Source of the DNA: Polyangium sp. 6x1
GTDB lineage: Bacteria; Myxococcota_A; Polyangia; Polyangiales; Polyangiaceae
NCBI RefSeq assembly: GCF_029946515.1
Contig: NZ_JARZHH010000047.1
Location: 29,674-93,673 of the forward strand
Length of the DNA stretch: 64,000 nt
Reading direction: 5' to 3'
Below, piece after piece: positions 25,197 through 34,324 of this stretch. Made by a program: the position numbers and the translations under genes. Position 1 is the first letter of the stretch. Each line of letters begins with the position of its first letter. The notes beneath the pieces were generated by a model. It ran no database searches. It was not told where the DNA came from and saw only the letters and a program-made list of their open reading frames with translations.

Positions 25197-25247
25197 CCCC
25201 GCGCGCGCCTCTTGACAGCGGCGGCCGTATTCGATTCTCTTGCGCTC

Positions 25248-26252
25248 ATGGGCGTGGGTAACGCGACGGGGGATCTGCCGGCGGCGTATGCGCTGCACCT
25301 GGTCGATCTCGCGGCGCGGTGGGGTGTCGCGCCCGACGAGCTGCTCTCCGGGCTCGGGCTCACGCGCGAATCCCTGACGAACCCGGCGGCCCGGATAACC
25401 CTCGACACCACGGGCACGCTCGTGAAGCGGGCGACGGCGCTCACCGGGGAGCCGGGGCTCGCGGTTTTCATGGGCCTGCAGATGCGCCTCTCGTCGCACG
25501 GGTATCTCGGGTTCGCCGCCATGACGGCCGGGACGATCCGCCAGGCGCTCGAGCTCGCCATTCGTTTCGTGCCGACCCGCACCACGGCGCTCGCCTTCCA
25601 CCTGCACGTCGAGGGCGATACCGCGTCCCTCGTCTTCGAGGAGCGCGCGCCTCTCGGCGAAGCGCGTGAGTTCATTCTCATCGCGCTCATGGTCGGCATT
25701 GCCCGGATCGGCCGGGACATCACGAAGCAGGAGCTCGTGGGAGACGCGTACCTCGCATTCGAAAAGCCCCCTTATTTCACGCGGTTTTCGCAGATCGCGC
25801 CGGGGCGGATTCATTTTGGCGAGCCCTCGAACCGCATCGTCTTCGCCTCCTCGGTCCTGGATCTGCCCCTCGACATGGCCGATCCGGTGGCGATGCAGCT
25901 CGCGCGCGAGCAATGCGAGCGGGAAATGCAGGCCCTCGGGCGGGACGATCGGACGGCGGCGAGGGTACGCGAGCTCTTGCCGCTGCCGGAGGGATATCGC
26001 TCGCTCGAGGAGATCGCGCAGCACCTCGGCGTCTCGCCGCGCACGCTGAAGCGTCGCCTCGCGGACGCGGACACCTCCTATTCCGAGATCCTCGACGAGC
26101 TCCGGCAGGAGCGCGCCATGCTCCTCCTCCGGGACGAGAGCCTCTCGCGCGAGCAAATCGCCGAGCGGCTCGGCTACTCCGACGCGGCGAACTTTGCGCG
26201 CGCGTTTCGGCGCTGGACCGGGCGAACCCCTGGCATGCTCCGCAAACCCTGA
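25248..26252 (+). CDS. AraC-family regulator with OruR/ArgR-like N-terminal domain
   Basis: About 334 residues. The N-terminal 200 residues match the arabinose-binding-domain type found in OruR-like regulators (LVDLAARWGVAPDELLSGLGL; LDTTGTLVKRATALTGEPGLAVFMGLQM; HGYLGFAAMTAGTIRQALELA). The C-terminal part has two AraC helix-turn-helices (SLEEIAQHLGVSPRTLKRRLADADTSY and SREQIAERLGYSDAANFARAFRRWTG). I use ATG 25248. A TTG at 25212 in the same frame coincides with a good -35 box (TTGACA) and is more likely promoter than start. It ends three bases before the convergent metal-dependent hydrolase gene. Confidence 0.88.
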   Translation: MGVGNATGDLPAAYALHLVDLAARWGVAPDELLSGLGLTRESLTNPAARITLDTTGTLVKRATALTGEPGLAVFMGLQMRLSSHGYLGFAAMTAGTIRQALELAIRFVPTRTTALAFHLHVEGDTASLVFEERAPLGEAREFILIALMVGIARIGRDITKQELVGDAYLAFEKPPYFTRFSQIAPGRIHFGEPSNRIVFASSVLDLPLDMADPVAMQLAREQCEREMQALGRDDRTAARVRELLPLPEGYRSLEEIAQHLGVSPRTLKRRLADADTSYSEILDELRQERAMLLLRDESLSREQIAERLGYSDAANFARAFRRWTGRTPGMLRKP

Positions 26253-26255
26253 CCT

Positions 26256-27074
26256 CTACGACGAGGTCGCGGGTCGATACGAGGCCTTCCACCGTTCGAG
26301 CTCGTCCCTGTTATCCATGTCCCAGGGATGGAAGCCGGGCCGGTAGTAATCGAGGTAATGCAGGAAGAGCTTGAACATGCCTCCCGGGCGGAAGAAGAGG
26401 AAATCGACGAGCGACACCCATTCCCGCGCCGAAAAGAGAATGCCGTTCTCGTGCATGAGCCGCGCCTGGTGCTCGATCACCTTCCCCCAGAAGATCAGGG
26501 TTGTCGGGATCATCAGGGCGCACCGCTCGAGCGCGTTGCCGCCCGACGCGAGGTAGACGTCGAAGGCGACGGCCTTGTGCTCGTTCTCCTCGGCGGAGTG
26601 CCAGCGCCAGAGCGCGGCCATCTCCGGGTGGGCTCCTTCGAGGAGCCGCGGATCTCCGAGGATGAAATGGCCCATCAGCGCGGTGAAATGCTCCAGGTTG
26701 CACGTCACGGCGAGCTGCCAGCGCGGCGGCAGGAGCTTCGTCGCGCGGCGGAGGATTCGCTCGACGCGCTTTTCCATGGCGTCGATCGGATACCCCTCCT
26801 TGCGCAGCATCTCGTTGTACCGGTCGTGCTCGCGGCCGTGAATGCCTTCCTGGGCGGCGAAGGCCTTGACCTCCGCGAGGAGCGCGGGATCACGCACCCT
26901 GTCCCGATGGGCCTTCACGGCCGCGATGAAGAATCGCTCGCCCGCCGGGAAGAAGATGGAGAGGTTGTCGAAGAAGAGGGTGACGGCCCGCCGCCCTCCA
27001 TGCCAAAAACGCGGGATCCGCTCGTCGGTCTCGAACCGGAGGTTCCGAACCTCGATCGTCGGGGAAACGGACAT
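26256..27074 (-). CDS. Predicted metal-dependent hydrolase (PF10118/COG3687)
   Basis: A 272-residue helical protein with the His/Glu pattern of this family: Glu76, His79 and His83 (QEGIHGREH), Glu128-His129 (LEHFTALMGH), and His159, Glu162/163 and His166 (HSAEENEHK). These residues suggest a dinuclear iron-type centre, although the family is only predicted to be hydrolytic and no member I can recall has a firm function. A C-terminal amphipathic region (LFFRPGGMFKLFLHYLDYYRPGFHPW) may touch membranes. It is convergent with the AraC regulator. The start at 27074 is followed upstream by about 200 bp with no gene. Confidence 0.88.
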   Translation of the reverse strand: MSVSPTIEVRNLRFETDERIPRFWHGGRRAVTLFFDNLSIFFPAGERFFIAAVKAHRDRVRDPALLAEVKAFAAQEGIHGREHDRYNEMLRKEGYPIDAMEKRVERILRRATKLLPPRWQLAVTCNLEHFTALMGHFILGDPRLLEGAHPEMAALWRWHSAEENEHKAVAFDVYLASGGNALERCALMIPTTLIFWGKVIEHQARLMHENGILFSAREWVSLVDFLFFRPGGMFKLFLHYLDYYRPGFHPWDMDNRDELERWKASYRPATSS

Positions 27075-27275
27075 GGCTCACCTCGTGCGGGAACATGCGG
27101 ATCTTGACACGACGCGCCAAGCCGCGGCAGGTTCGCGCGTGCCAGATCCGTGTCATCTGGGGCCAGAGGAGAAGGGGAGCGACAGCCGGCTCGCCGGCAT
27201 GCCCCGTCGATGCGGGACGCGAGGCACCGTGCTCCGTGGGGTTTCGTGCTAGCGTCGCTCGCACGGAGGTCTTGC

Positions 27276-27806
27276 ATGAAATTGCTTGCAGTCGCCATTC
27301 CTCTCGCCGCTGTCCTCGCCCTCGCGCCGCGCGCCGCGCGCGCCGGCTGCCCCCAGGCGGCGGGGGACGGGTGCGACGCCGTCATCAAGCTCGAAGCCGC
27401 CCTCGAAGGCGCGCCCGCATGCGCGCGGCTCGACCGGATCGATTCCGAGAACGGCTGCGTTTGTCACGGCACCGTCAGCCTCGTGAACAATTGCGCTTTC
27501 GACGTCGTGGCCCAGGATTTCACGTTCGACGGTACCCAGACGCTGGTCCTGCCCGGCGAGACGGGCTTCCTCTACGTCGAGGGAGGTTCCACGGGCGACG
27601 CCGTGGGCGGGCCGCCGGGCGACCACCACGACGAGCTCAACCTCCAGGCCGACGGGCAAGCCTTCAAGTTGGTCCTCGATTACTCTGTCGAGCACCGCGT
27701 GCTCGAGACCGGCTGCAGCGTCTCCGGCGCCGATCGTCCGGGCCTCGCCGGCGTGGGCCTTGGCCTCGCTGCACTCTTCTTCGCACGCCGCCGCCGGGCT
27801 CGTTGA
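27276..27806 (+). CDS. Small secreted MYXO-CTERM-type protein
   Basis: A 176-residue exported protein with a good ribosome binding site (GGAGG at 27265-27269). The signal peptide (MKLLAVAIPLAAVLALAPRAARA) ends before GCPQ. The mature part has about seven Cys and an acidic loop (GPPGDHHDELNLQADG). The C-terminus is a MYXO-CTERM-like sorting tail: GCS, a spacer, the helix GLAGVGLGLAALFFA and RRRRAR. Such tails are thought to be cut at the Cys and used for surface display in myxobacteria. The function is unknown. It is followed 14 bp later by the lipoprotein gene at 27820, so the two are probably co-transcribed. Confidence 0.85.
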   Translation: MKLLAVAIPLAAVLALAPRAARAGCPQAAGDGCDAVIKLEAALEGAPACARLDRIDSENGCVCHGTVSLVNNCAFDVVAQDFTFDGTQTLVLPGETGFLYVEGGSTGDAVGGPPGDHHDELNLQADGQAFKLVLDYSVEHRVLETGCSVSGADRPGLAGVGLGLAALFFARRRRAR

Positions 27807-27819
27807 AAGGACGGAAACC

Positions 27820-28890
27820 ATGCGAATCGAACTGCGCGTTTTTACGAGCTCGTTGTTCTTCGTCGCGGCCGTGGCTGCCGCCGGTTGCTCCGGCGGCGGG
27901 GGTGGCGGAGCGGGAGCGGGAGGCGCCGGCGGAGCGGGAGGCGCCGGTGGAATGGGCGGCGCCGGTGGAATGGGCGGCGCCGGTGGAATGGGCGGCGCCG
28001 GCGGAATGGGCGGCGCCGGCGGCGGTGATCCCGGGCCCAGCGTCGATACGACGAACCCGCAGCTCTACCAGGTCTCCTTCAAGGCCGACCAGGCGGATCC
28101 GGCCGCCACGAAGGCCCTCGGCACGCAGGTCGCGTTCCTCGATACGCGGGTCGCGCCGCGCGGGAAGCTCGTCGTGTATCTGCACGGCGCGGGCGCGCCT
28201 TCCACGTGTGGATCGAACGCCCACGGCGAGGTGCTCGCCGGCCTCGGCTTCCACGTGCTCGGCCCCTGCTACCTCAGCGATTACGGCGTGGGCAACTGCG
28301 GCGACGACATCGAGGGATGCCGCCTCGAAGCGTTCGACGGCACGAATCACCATCCGTTCGTCGACATCGCTCCGCCGGACAGCATCGAGACGCGTATCGT
28401 CAAGGGGCTCGCGTATCTCGCCGCGCAAAACCCGGCGGGCGATTGGACGTACTTCGTCGACGGTGACAAACCCCGCTGGGACAAGATCGTCATTTCGGGT
28501 ATTTCGCACGGCGCGAGCACGTCGGCGGTCATCGGGAAACACCGGCTCGTCCACCGCGTCGTGAGCCTCTCCGGGCCCCTCGACAGCAACCAGGCCTGGC
28601 TGAAGGCGGCCTCGATCACGCCCATTGATCGGTTTTACGCCCTGACCCATACGGCCGACTCACAGCACCCGGGGCACCTGCAATCGTTCGAGGATCTTGG
28701 CCTCCCCGGCGCGCCGACGTCCGTCGACGGCGCGATGCCGCCCTACGGAGACAGCCATCGCCTCCTTTCGTCGGCGGACACGAACGACGGTCACGGCTCC
28801 ACGCAGGCCGGCGGCTCCTCGCCGAAGGACGCTGACGGAGCGTACGTATTCTTGCCCGTCTGGACCTATCTCTATGCGGGAGCCCCCTGA
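27820..28890 (+). CDS. Alpha/beta-hydrolase-like lipoprotein with Gly-Met repeat linker
   Basis: A 356-residue lipoprotein. The signal peptide ends at AAAGC (Cys23). A Gly-rich linker with exact GGAGGM hexapeptide repeats runs to about residue 70. The globular part looks like an alpha/beta hydrolase: oxyanion strand LVVYLHGAGAP, nucleophile elbow SGISHGAS (GxSxG), and a late His in DTNDGHGS that could complete the triad. Several Cys pairs fit an extracellular enzyme. A BPSS1187-like or esterase role is possible; the substrate is unknown. ATG 27820 is preceded by a purine-rich GAAAGGACGGAAA. Confidence 0.82.
   Translation: MRIELRVFTSSLFFVAAVAAAGCSGGGGGGAGAGGAGGAGGAGGMGGAGGMGGAGGMGGAGGMGGAGGGDPGPSVDTTNPQLYQVSFKADQADPAATKALGTQVAFLDTRVAPRGKLVVYLHGAGAPSTCGSNAHGEVLAGLGFHVLGPCYLSDYGVGNCGDDIEGCRLEAFDGTNHHPFVDIAPPDSIETRIVKGLAYLAAQNPAGDWTYFVDGDKPRWDKIVISGISHGASTSAVIGKHRLVHRVVSLSGPLDSNQAWLKAASITPIDRFYALTHTADSQHPGHLQSFEDLGLPGAPTSVDGAMPPYGDSHRLLSSADTNDGHGSTQAGGSSPKDADGAYVFLPVWTYLYAGAP
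27922..28023 (+). repeat. 18-bp tandem repeat coding for GGAGGM
   Basis: Five full copies and one partial copy of an 18-bp unit (GGCGCCGGTGGAATGGGC and close variants). The three central copies, 27940-27993, are identical. The repeat is in frame and encodes the flexible linker of the lipoprotein. Copy number is likely to vary. Confidence 0.9.
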
Positions 28891-28958
28891 GCGGTAGCCC
28901 GGCGGCAGGAGCGAGCTCGACGCCGATCGGGCCCTGTCGTTCGTCGAGGGGCGCGCGG

Positions 28959-30461
28959 TCACGGGCCCGGATCGAGGGTCCTGCCACATCGACGCGCCTC
29001 GCCCTCCCGCGTCTCCAGGTCGAGGCAGCGGCGGAGCGCCTGGAGGAAGTAGTGATCGCCGAAGGAGAGCGATTGCTGCGGCAATCCGTAGGACGTGGAC
29101 CCGCGCGCCAGGATGCCTTGGTGCGGAGAGTCTACCGCCAGATAGGCGCGCGTGCCGTCGGGGGCGCGGAAGGTGAGCAGCGCAAACAGGATGTTCTCGG
29201 CGGCGCCGAGATACCGCTCCCGCAGGTCGGGATCGTCGACGAGCGTGCCGAGCTCGAGCAAGCCCGCGGCCGCGACGGCGGCAGCGGACGAATCCCGCGG
29301 CGTGAACGTATGCGTGCCCGGACGCCTGTCGCCGAGGACGCCGTCGCCGTTCGCGTCGTTCCAGGGGCCTTCGGGCTCGCCGAGGGCCGCGTCGAAATCG
29401 GTGGGCGGCACGAAGTCGCCGGGGACGTGGTTGTACGGGTCGGTCGTGTCGTTCGGCAGGTGCTCGATGAAATAATCGGCGGCGCGCATCGCCGTTTCGA
29501 GGAACCGGCGCGGATCGACCGAGGGATCGTCCCTGGTGAAGCGATACACCGTGGTGAATCCATGAATGGCCCACGCCTGGCCGCGTGACCACGTGGATTC
29601 CGCGGCAAACCCTTGATCGCTTATCTTTTTGTGGATCCGGCCCGCCCCGGGGCTTTGGCCCTCTTCGTGCTGGACGATGTGGTAGGTGCTGCCGTTCGGG
29701 CGCACGTGCTCCGCCATCACCGTCTTCGCGTGGGTCACGGCGTGCTCGTAGAGGACGCGCGAGGGCCCGGATGCAGGACGACCGGCGAGGTCCCAGGCGA
29801 GCAAGGGGAGCTCGACGTTCATCATGCTGTCCATGTACACGGGATAAGGCGCGAGGTAATCGTTGGAGAGCGGAAATGCGCGGTACGCCCCGACCGGCGT
29901 GGAGCCCGCGTCGAAGAGCTGATTCAGCGAGGAAGCGCTCCGCTCGATCGCGCCCCGCGCGCGTCTCCGAACGACGCCGCCCGGATCGTCGCTCTCGTCC
30001 AGCACGAAAAGGGCCTCGCCGAACGTCGGGAGGAAACGAAAACCGAGATCGTGATCGATCGGGACATTTTCGAGCGTCGCCATCGTGGACGTCCACGCGA
30101 GCGCGGCCTCCCGCATCCGCGGATCACGCCCGTGACGATAAAGCTCCCAGACGACGCCCGGGAAAAAACCGCTGCGCCAGTCCTCGACGGGCTTTTGCTC
30201 CCAGCTCCCGAGGTCGGGCGGCGAAGGCTTGGTCACGACCGGGAAAAGCGAGGCGAAATGGTCGGGATCCAGGCGAGCGAGCTCCTCGATCGTGGCGCGC
30301 GTCCGTTTTTCGGCGAAGGCGAAGGCCTCGTCGATCCGCGGGCGAAGCGGAGTCGCGGCGGATTCGCCCGGGGCCTGCTCGGTCCCGCATACCGGGAGCG
30401 CGAGGCTCAGCGCGGCGATGACGGGGACATTCCGACGGAGCCGGTCCACGGGCGCGTGCAT
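28959..30461 (-). CDS. GH88-type unsaturated glucuronyl hydrolase, exported
   Basis: A 500-residue protein with a signal peptide ending near LALPVCG (Cys25, probable lipidation). The (alpha/alpha)6-barrel sequence is that of glycoside hydrolase family 88: SGFFPGVVWELYRHGRDPRMREAA, DHDLGFRFLPTFGEAL, YMDSMMNVELPLLAWDLAG with the conserved Asp, STWSRGQAWAIHGFTTVYRFT and PRDSSAAAVAAAGLLELG. These enzymes remove unsaturated uronic acids from oligosaccharides made by polysaccharide lyases. No lyase gene is nearby. It could help the cell feed on plant or bacterial acidic polysaccharides (inference). Confidence 0.9.
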   Translation of the reverse strand: MHAPVDRLRRNVPVIAALSLALPVCGTEQAPGESAATPLRPRIDEAFAFAEKRTRATIEELARLDPDHFASLFPVVTKPSPPDLGSWEQKPVEDWRSGFFPGVVWELYRHGRDPRMREAALAWTSTMATLENVPIDHDLGFRFLPTFGEALFVLDESDDPGGVVRRRARGAIERSASSLNQLFDAGSTPVGAYRAFPLSNDYLAPYPVYMDSMMNVELPLLAWDLAGRPASGPSRVLYEHAVTHAKTVMAEHVRPNGSTYHIVQHEEGQSPGAGRIHKKISDQGFAAESTWSRGQAWAIHGFTTVYRFTRDDPSVDPRRFLETAMRAADYFIEHLPNDTTDPYNHVPGDFVPPTDFDAALGEPEGPWNDANGDGVLGDRRPGTHTFTPRDSSAAAVAAAGLLELGTLVDDPDLRERYLGAAENILFALLTFRAPDGTRAYLAVDSPHQGILARGSTSYGLPQQSLSFGDHYFLQALRRCLDLETREGEARRCGRTLDPGP

Positions 30462-30611
30462 GCCCCATGTCTCGTGCCCGGTGGACCGGCGTAAAGCCGC
30501 AGGGGACCCTACGGCTCGACGAACGAAGGCGCGGCGCTCTGTCCCGGGCAGCTCGCCGCGCAGGTGTCTAATTTCCGCTTTCTTTTCCGCCGGGGGGCGG
30601 CGTGGGTGAGG

Positions 30612-33600
30612 TCAAGTTCGTCGTCCTCGCCCTTGGGTCCGACGTCCCGCCGCGCCGAGGAGCGCGACGACCGCCCCGGCCAGCGGAGCGAGCGACGACG
30701 CGTCCTGACCTGCCGCCTGGCACGTGCACCCGCCACCGCCCACAGCGACGAACGGGGGCTGGTCTTCGCCGCCGGTGCCCGTCGTGACGGCCATACCACC
30801 GGAGCCTGCCATTCCACCCGCGCCACCCGCGCCACCCGCGCCGGCCATTCCGCCGGAGCCGCCCGCGCCGGCCATTCCACCGCTACCGCCCGCGCCGCCG
30901 GAGCCACCGGCGCCGGCCATTCCACCGCTACCGCCGGCGCCACCGGAACCGCCCGCGCCGGCCATTCCACCGGAACCGCCCGCACCGCCGGAGCCGCCCG
31001 CGCCGGCCATTCCACCGGAACCGCCCGCATCGCCGGAGCCGCCCGCGCCGCCGCTGCCGTTTCCGGTGCCGCCCATTCCACCGGCGCCGGCCATTCCACC
31101 GGCGCCGCCCGAACCCCCCATGCCACCTGCTCCGCCCGCGCCACCGCTTCCCGTGCTTCCGACACCGATCCCCTCGTTCAAGCACGTCCCGCTCACACAC
31201 TGGCCGCCGTTGCATTGCGCGTCCGTCGTGCACGACGTGAGCTCGATGAGCCGCGCCTGCACCCGCGCGCTGCCGAACGGAGCTTCGGCGTGGAACGTCG
31301 AATACGTGACCAGCACCTTGCCGCCGTTCGTCGACGCGAGCGACGGAATCCCTTTCGGCAGGTCGTCCGTGGTGATCGGCAAGCTCGTGATGACCGTGAG
31401 ATTGCTGTCCAGGACGAGGGCCGCTTCATCGGTCATCGTCGGGCCGCACGTCCGGTAGGCGACGACGAGCCGGTCGCCATCCCTGATCGCGCCGCGCTCC
31501 CCCAGCCCGAGATAGCCGCAGCCGGGGTGGCTCGCGAGCTCGATCGGCGTCGCGTCCAGGGGCGCGCCGGCCGGGCTCACCCGCGCCCCGAGGAGCTTCC
31601 TCGCGGCGGGGTCGAACCAGAACACGACATGGTTCGTCCCGTCAAACACCGTCGAGACGCCGCCGACGCTGCCGGAGCCCGGGAGCGTCAGCGGCGACGG
31701 ATCCACCGGCGCGCCCATCGAATCGACGCGCGCCATGCGCACGCCGGGCCCATTCCACAGATTCCACACGACGAGGTGGTTCGTCCCGTCGAAGGACGCA
31801 CTCAGGTCCCGGGGCCATTCCAGCGCGAGGATACCGCTGGGGGAGAGCTGTCCCCCGGTATCCATCGTCTGCAAGGCGATCCCGTAGTCCCCGAGGTCCC
31901 AGTCGTATCCGGACTGCACGAGGAGCGTCCGGCCCGCGCCCACGGAGAGCGCCACGCGGTCGCTCGTGTCGGAGAAATGCGGCAGATGGATCGAGGACGC
32001 ATCGAGCACGACGCCCTGGGTATCCATGCGCTTCACGAAGCTCGAGGCCGTGGAATAGTCATACCCGTTGAGGAGGGTCGAGAAGCCGAGGATCGTGTTG
32101 GTCCCGTCAAACGCGACGCTCGTTTTCTCCACGTCGTCCGCTCCGCCCTCCACGGAGATCCCGCTCGGATCGAGGGAGACGCCTGCCGGGGTCACACGCG
32201 CCGCATAAAGGTTCGTGCCCTGCCCCAGCAAGAAATCACGCGCGTCGGACCACGAGACGATGAAGTTCTTCCCGTCGAAGGTCGCCGACGGCGATCGCTG
32301 GTCATTTGCGCCGCCCGAGACGAGGAGCGGCGACGCGTCGAGCTCCGTGCCGGTCGGGGCGAACCGACGTGCCTGGATCGAGTAACCGCCGGGGAAGAAC
32401 CCGTCGAAATACGCGTTTTGCCACACGACGAGCGCCTGCGACCCGTTCGAGGCGCTTTGCCCGTACGCGCCGAGGCTCGTGTACGTCACGCCGCCCGGAT
32501 CGAGCACCACGCCCTGCGGAGATACACGCGCGCGGCGCAGCGGATACGCGACGAAGTCTGCCGTGTAATCGCACCACGTGACGACGGTGTTCGTCCCGTC
32601 CGTCGTCACGTCGATTTCCGTCGCATCGTACACCGGCCCGCTGATGGCGATCCCCGCGGGATCCAGCACCGTGCCCTGCTGCGCGTCGAAGCGCGTCCCC
32701 ATGATCGTCGTCGCGTACGTGTCGTCGTCGTATTGCCCGTACCCGATGAAGTACTCCTTCCCCGTCCACACCGGCACCGGATCCCACGTGGAGAAAAGCG
32801 GCGCGGGCGTCATGATCTCGATGCCCGCTGCGTCGACGAGCGCGCCCTGCGTATCCACGCGGTGCGCATACCCGGCCCCGGCTGATTCGCGCAGGAGGAG
32901 CGCCCCTGCGCCGTTCGACGCGACGTCCAATCGGTAGCTCGGGCCCACCGTGATTCCGCTTGGATCGAGGGCCTGCCCGGCCGGTGAGACACGACCATAC
33001 AGGCCCGTGCCACCATCGACCCACGCCACGACGTAATTCGCGCCGTCGTACGCGACCCGCGTCTTCTGCCGGATCGTCGTCGACGTGGAAAGCGTGATCG
33101 GCGCGCCCACCGGCTTGCCGTCCCCGTCGAGGCGCTGGCCGTACACGCCCGTGTTGTTGATCTGGTTCGCGACGCCCGTTTGGTACGTCAAGAAGAACCC
33201 GTTCCCGTCGCTCGCGAGCGCGGGCTTGATCGCGTTCGAGCTCCCCAGGACAGGAAAACCCGTCGCGTCGAGGAGGGTGCCGTCGGCGGCGATACGCGCC
33301 GCGTAGATGCGTTGTTCCGAGGTCGGATCGATGTAACGCTGCCCCTCCCAGACGACGAGGTAATGGCTTCCGTTCCACGCGACCGCCGGCCGGAACCGCC
33401 GCCTCCCCGCGGGCAGGCCTGCGATCGGCGTATCGATCCCGAGCTCCGGCGACAGGAGCGGATCCAGCACCGCCGGATACGCCGACGACGCGAGCACGCG
33501 CTCCGGCACGCGCATCACGATCTGCCCTTCCTCGACGCGCACCGGGACGCGCGCCTTTTTCCCCGTCGCGTCGATCCACGTCGCCCGGCCGAACCGCACG

Positions 33601-34211
33601 CCGAGCCCCGTGGCCGGATCGACGAAATGGTAGCCGTCGCGTGTCTCGCCGACGAACGCCTCGCCCCCGACGTCGAGCGTGACCGCGAGATCCCCCGCGC
33701 CCTCGGGCGCGCGCGCGAACGAATACGAGAGCTCGACGCCGCCGCTCCGATTTTCGAGGTGCTCTTCCACGTCCCCGCGCGAAACGACGAGGTGCCCATC
33801 CGCCTCGACGCGCCCCGCGCCCGCGCCGCGCCCGAGCTCCACCGCGCCCCGCGTGACCCGCGCCTTCTTCAGTCGCAGCGGCGCTCCTGCCCGCGGCGAC
33901 GTGTTCGGCGACGCCGCGGGCGCGACGGGCACGATCTCGAACGCGTCCGCCGTCGCCGTGATCTGGTGACCGGACCCCGCGCCGATGAACCGGCCGTTCT
34001 CCATCCGGAACCTCGCGCGCGCCGCGCGGAGGCTCGCGTCGAGATCGAACGCAGCCGACACCTTCGGGCCGGACGCCGAGCCCGCGAGCGGGCGGCTCTC
34101 GGCCGGCGCGGGGCTCTCGCCGCGCGCGCACGCCGCGAGCAGCGCCGCGGCGAGGAGGAGGCTCGTACGATCGGCGAGAAAGCGGAGGCGTGGGAAATCC
34201 TTGGGCATCAT
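30612..34211 (-). CDS. Giant repeat lipoprotein with Gly-rich linker and MYXO-CTERM-like tail
   Basis: A 1199-residue surface lipoprotein from ATG 34211 (an adjacent ATG at 34208 is equally possible). The lipobox LLAAC gives Cys28. The central 900 residues consist of about a dozen imperfect propeller-like repeats of the type 'NGxxxLVVWxD...IYAxRVxxxGxxLDxxGI' (for example GSHYLVVWEGQRY and GKNFIVSWSDARDF). A small Cys cluster (CTTDAQCNGGQCVSGTC) follows, then a long Gly/Ala/Ser/Met linker built of GGMAGAGGSGG units. The end, CTCQAAGQDASSLAPLAGAVVALLGAAGRR, resembles a MYXO-CTERM tail. Having both a lipobox and such a tail is odd. Function unknown, probably adhesion or binding. Confidence 0.85.
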   Translation of the reverse strand: MMPKDFPRLRFLADRTSLLLAAALLAACARGESPAPAESRPLAGSASGPKVSAAFDLDASLRAARARFRMENGRFIGAGSGHQITATADAFEIVPVAPAASPNTSPRAGAPLRLKKARVTRGAVELGRGAGAGRVEADGHLVVSRGDVEEHLENRSGGVELSYSFARAPEGAGDLAVTLDVGGEAFVGETRDGYHFVDPATGLGVRFGRATWIDATGKKARVPVRVEEGQIVMRVPERVLASSAYPAVLDPLLSPELGIDTPIAGLPAGRRRFRPAVAWNGSHYLVVWEGQRYIDPTSEQRIYAARIAADGTLLDATGFPVLGSSNAIKPALASDGNGFFLTYQTGVANQINNTGVYGQRLDGDGKPVGAPITLSTSTTIRQKTRVAYDGANYVVAWVDGGTGLYGRVSPAGQALDPSGITVGPSYRLDVASNGAGALLLRESAGAGYAHRVDTQGALVDAAGIEIMTPAPLFSTWDPVPVWTGKEYFIGYGQYDDDTYATTIMGTRFDAQQGTVLDPAGIAISGPVYDATEIDVTTDGTNTVVTWCDYTADFVAYPLRRARVSPQGVVLDPGGVTYTSLGAYGQSASNGSQALVVWQNAYFDGFFPGGYSIQARRFAPTGTELDASPLLVSGGANDQRSPSATFDGKNFIVSWSDARDFLLGQGTNLYAARVTPAGVSLDPSGISVEGGADDVEKTSVAFDGTNTILGFSTLLNGYDYSTASSFVKRMDTQGVVLDASSIHLPHFSDTSDRVALSVGAGRTLLVQSGYDWDLGDYGIALQTMDTGGQLSPSGILALEWPRDLSASFDGTNHLVVWNLWNGPGVRMARVDSMGAPVDPSPLTLPGSGSVGGVSTVFDGTNHVVFWFDPAARKLLGARVSPAGAPLDATPIELASHPGCGYLGLGERGAIRDGDRLVVAYRTCGPTMTDEAALVLDSNLTVITSLPITTDDLPKGIPSLASTNGGKVLVTYSTFHAEAPFGSARVQARLIELTSCTTDAQCNGGQCVSGTCLNEGIGVGSTGSGGAGGAGGMGGSGGAGGMAGAGGMGGTGNGSGGAGGSGDAGGSGGMAGAGGSGGAGGSGGMAGAGGSGGAGGSGGMAGAGGSGGAGGSGGMAGAGGSGGMAGAGGAGGAGGMAGSGGMAVTTGTGGEDQPPFVAVGGGGCTCQAAGQDASSLAPLAGAVVALLGAAGRRTQGRGRRT
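30795..31140 (-). repeat. Coding minisatellite of the giant lipoprotein linker
   Basis: Degenerate tandem repeats whose units contain CCGGCCATTCCACC on the plus strand (GGMAGA on the protein). They encode the Gly-rich linker. Unit length varies, so this is a slippage-prone coding repeat rather than a CRISPR array. Confidence 0.85.
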
Positions 34212-34265
34212 ACCATGTCGATTACCACGAAGGGGGCGGGCGCTGGAAGGGCCCCACGCCCGTGC

Positions 34266-34295
34266 TTGCTCCCCGGCCTTTCCGGGTGGTATGAG
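34266..34295 (+). promoter_or_regulatory. Possible sigma70-type promoter for the sigma factor-CHAT operon
   Basis: TTGCTC (34266-34271), 18 bp and TATGAG (34290-34295), ending 30 bp before the GTG start. A small palindrome CCCGG-CCTTT-CCGGG (34272-34286) sits between the boxes. The shared TGTCCAATC element is not present here. Confidence 0.3.
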
Positions 34296-34324
34296 CGCTA
34301 GAACGGGAAGCATCGGGAAGTTTC

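Noticed and set aside
25212..25247. TTG at 25212 as start of the AraC regulator
   Set aside because: The TTG belongs to a TTGACA -35 box, and the extra 12 residues are not conserved-looking; ATG 25248 is preferred.
30795..31140. Regular repeats resembling a CRISPR array
   Set aside because: The units are short, degenerate and in frame with a Gly-rich linker; there are no unique spacers and no cas genes.
34212..34324. TGTCCAATC element before the sigma-CHAT operon (autoregulation)
   Set aside because: I searched this stretch and the element is absent, so linking this sigma factor to the regulon has no direct support.
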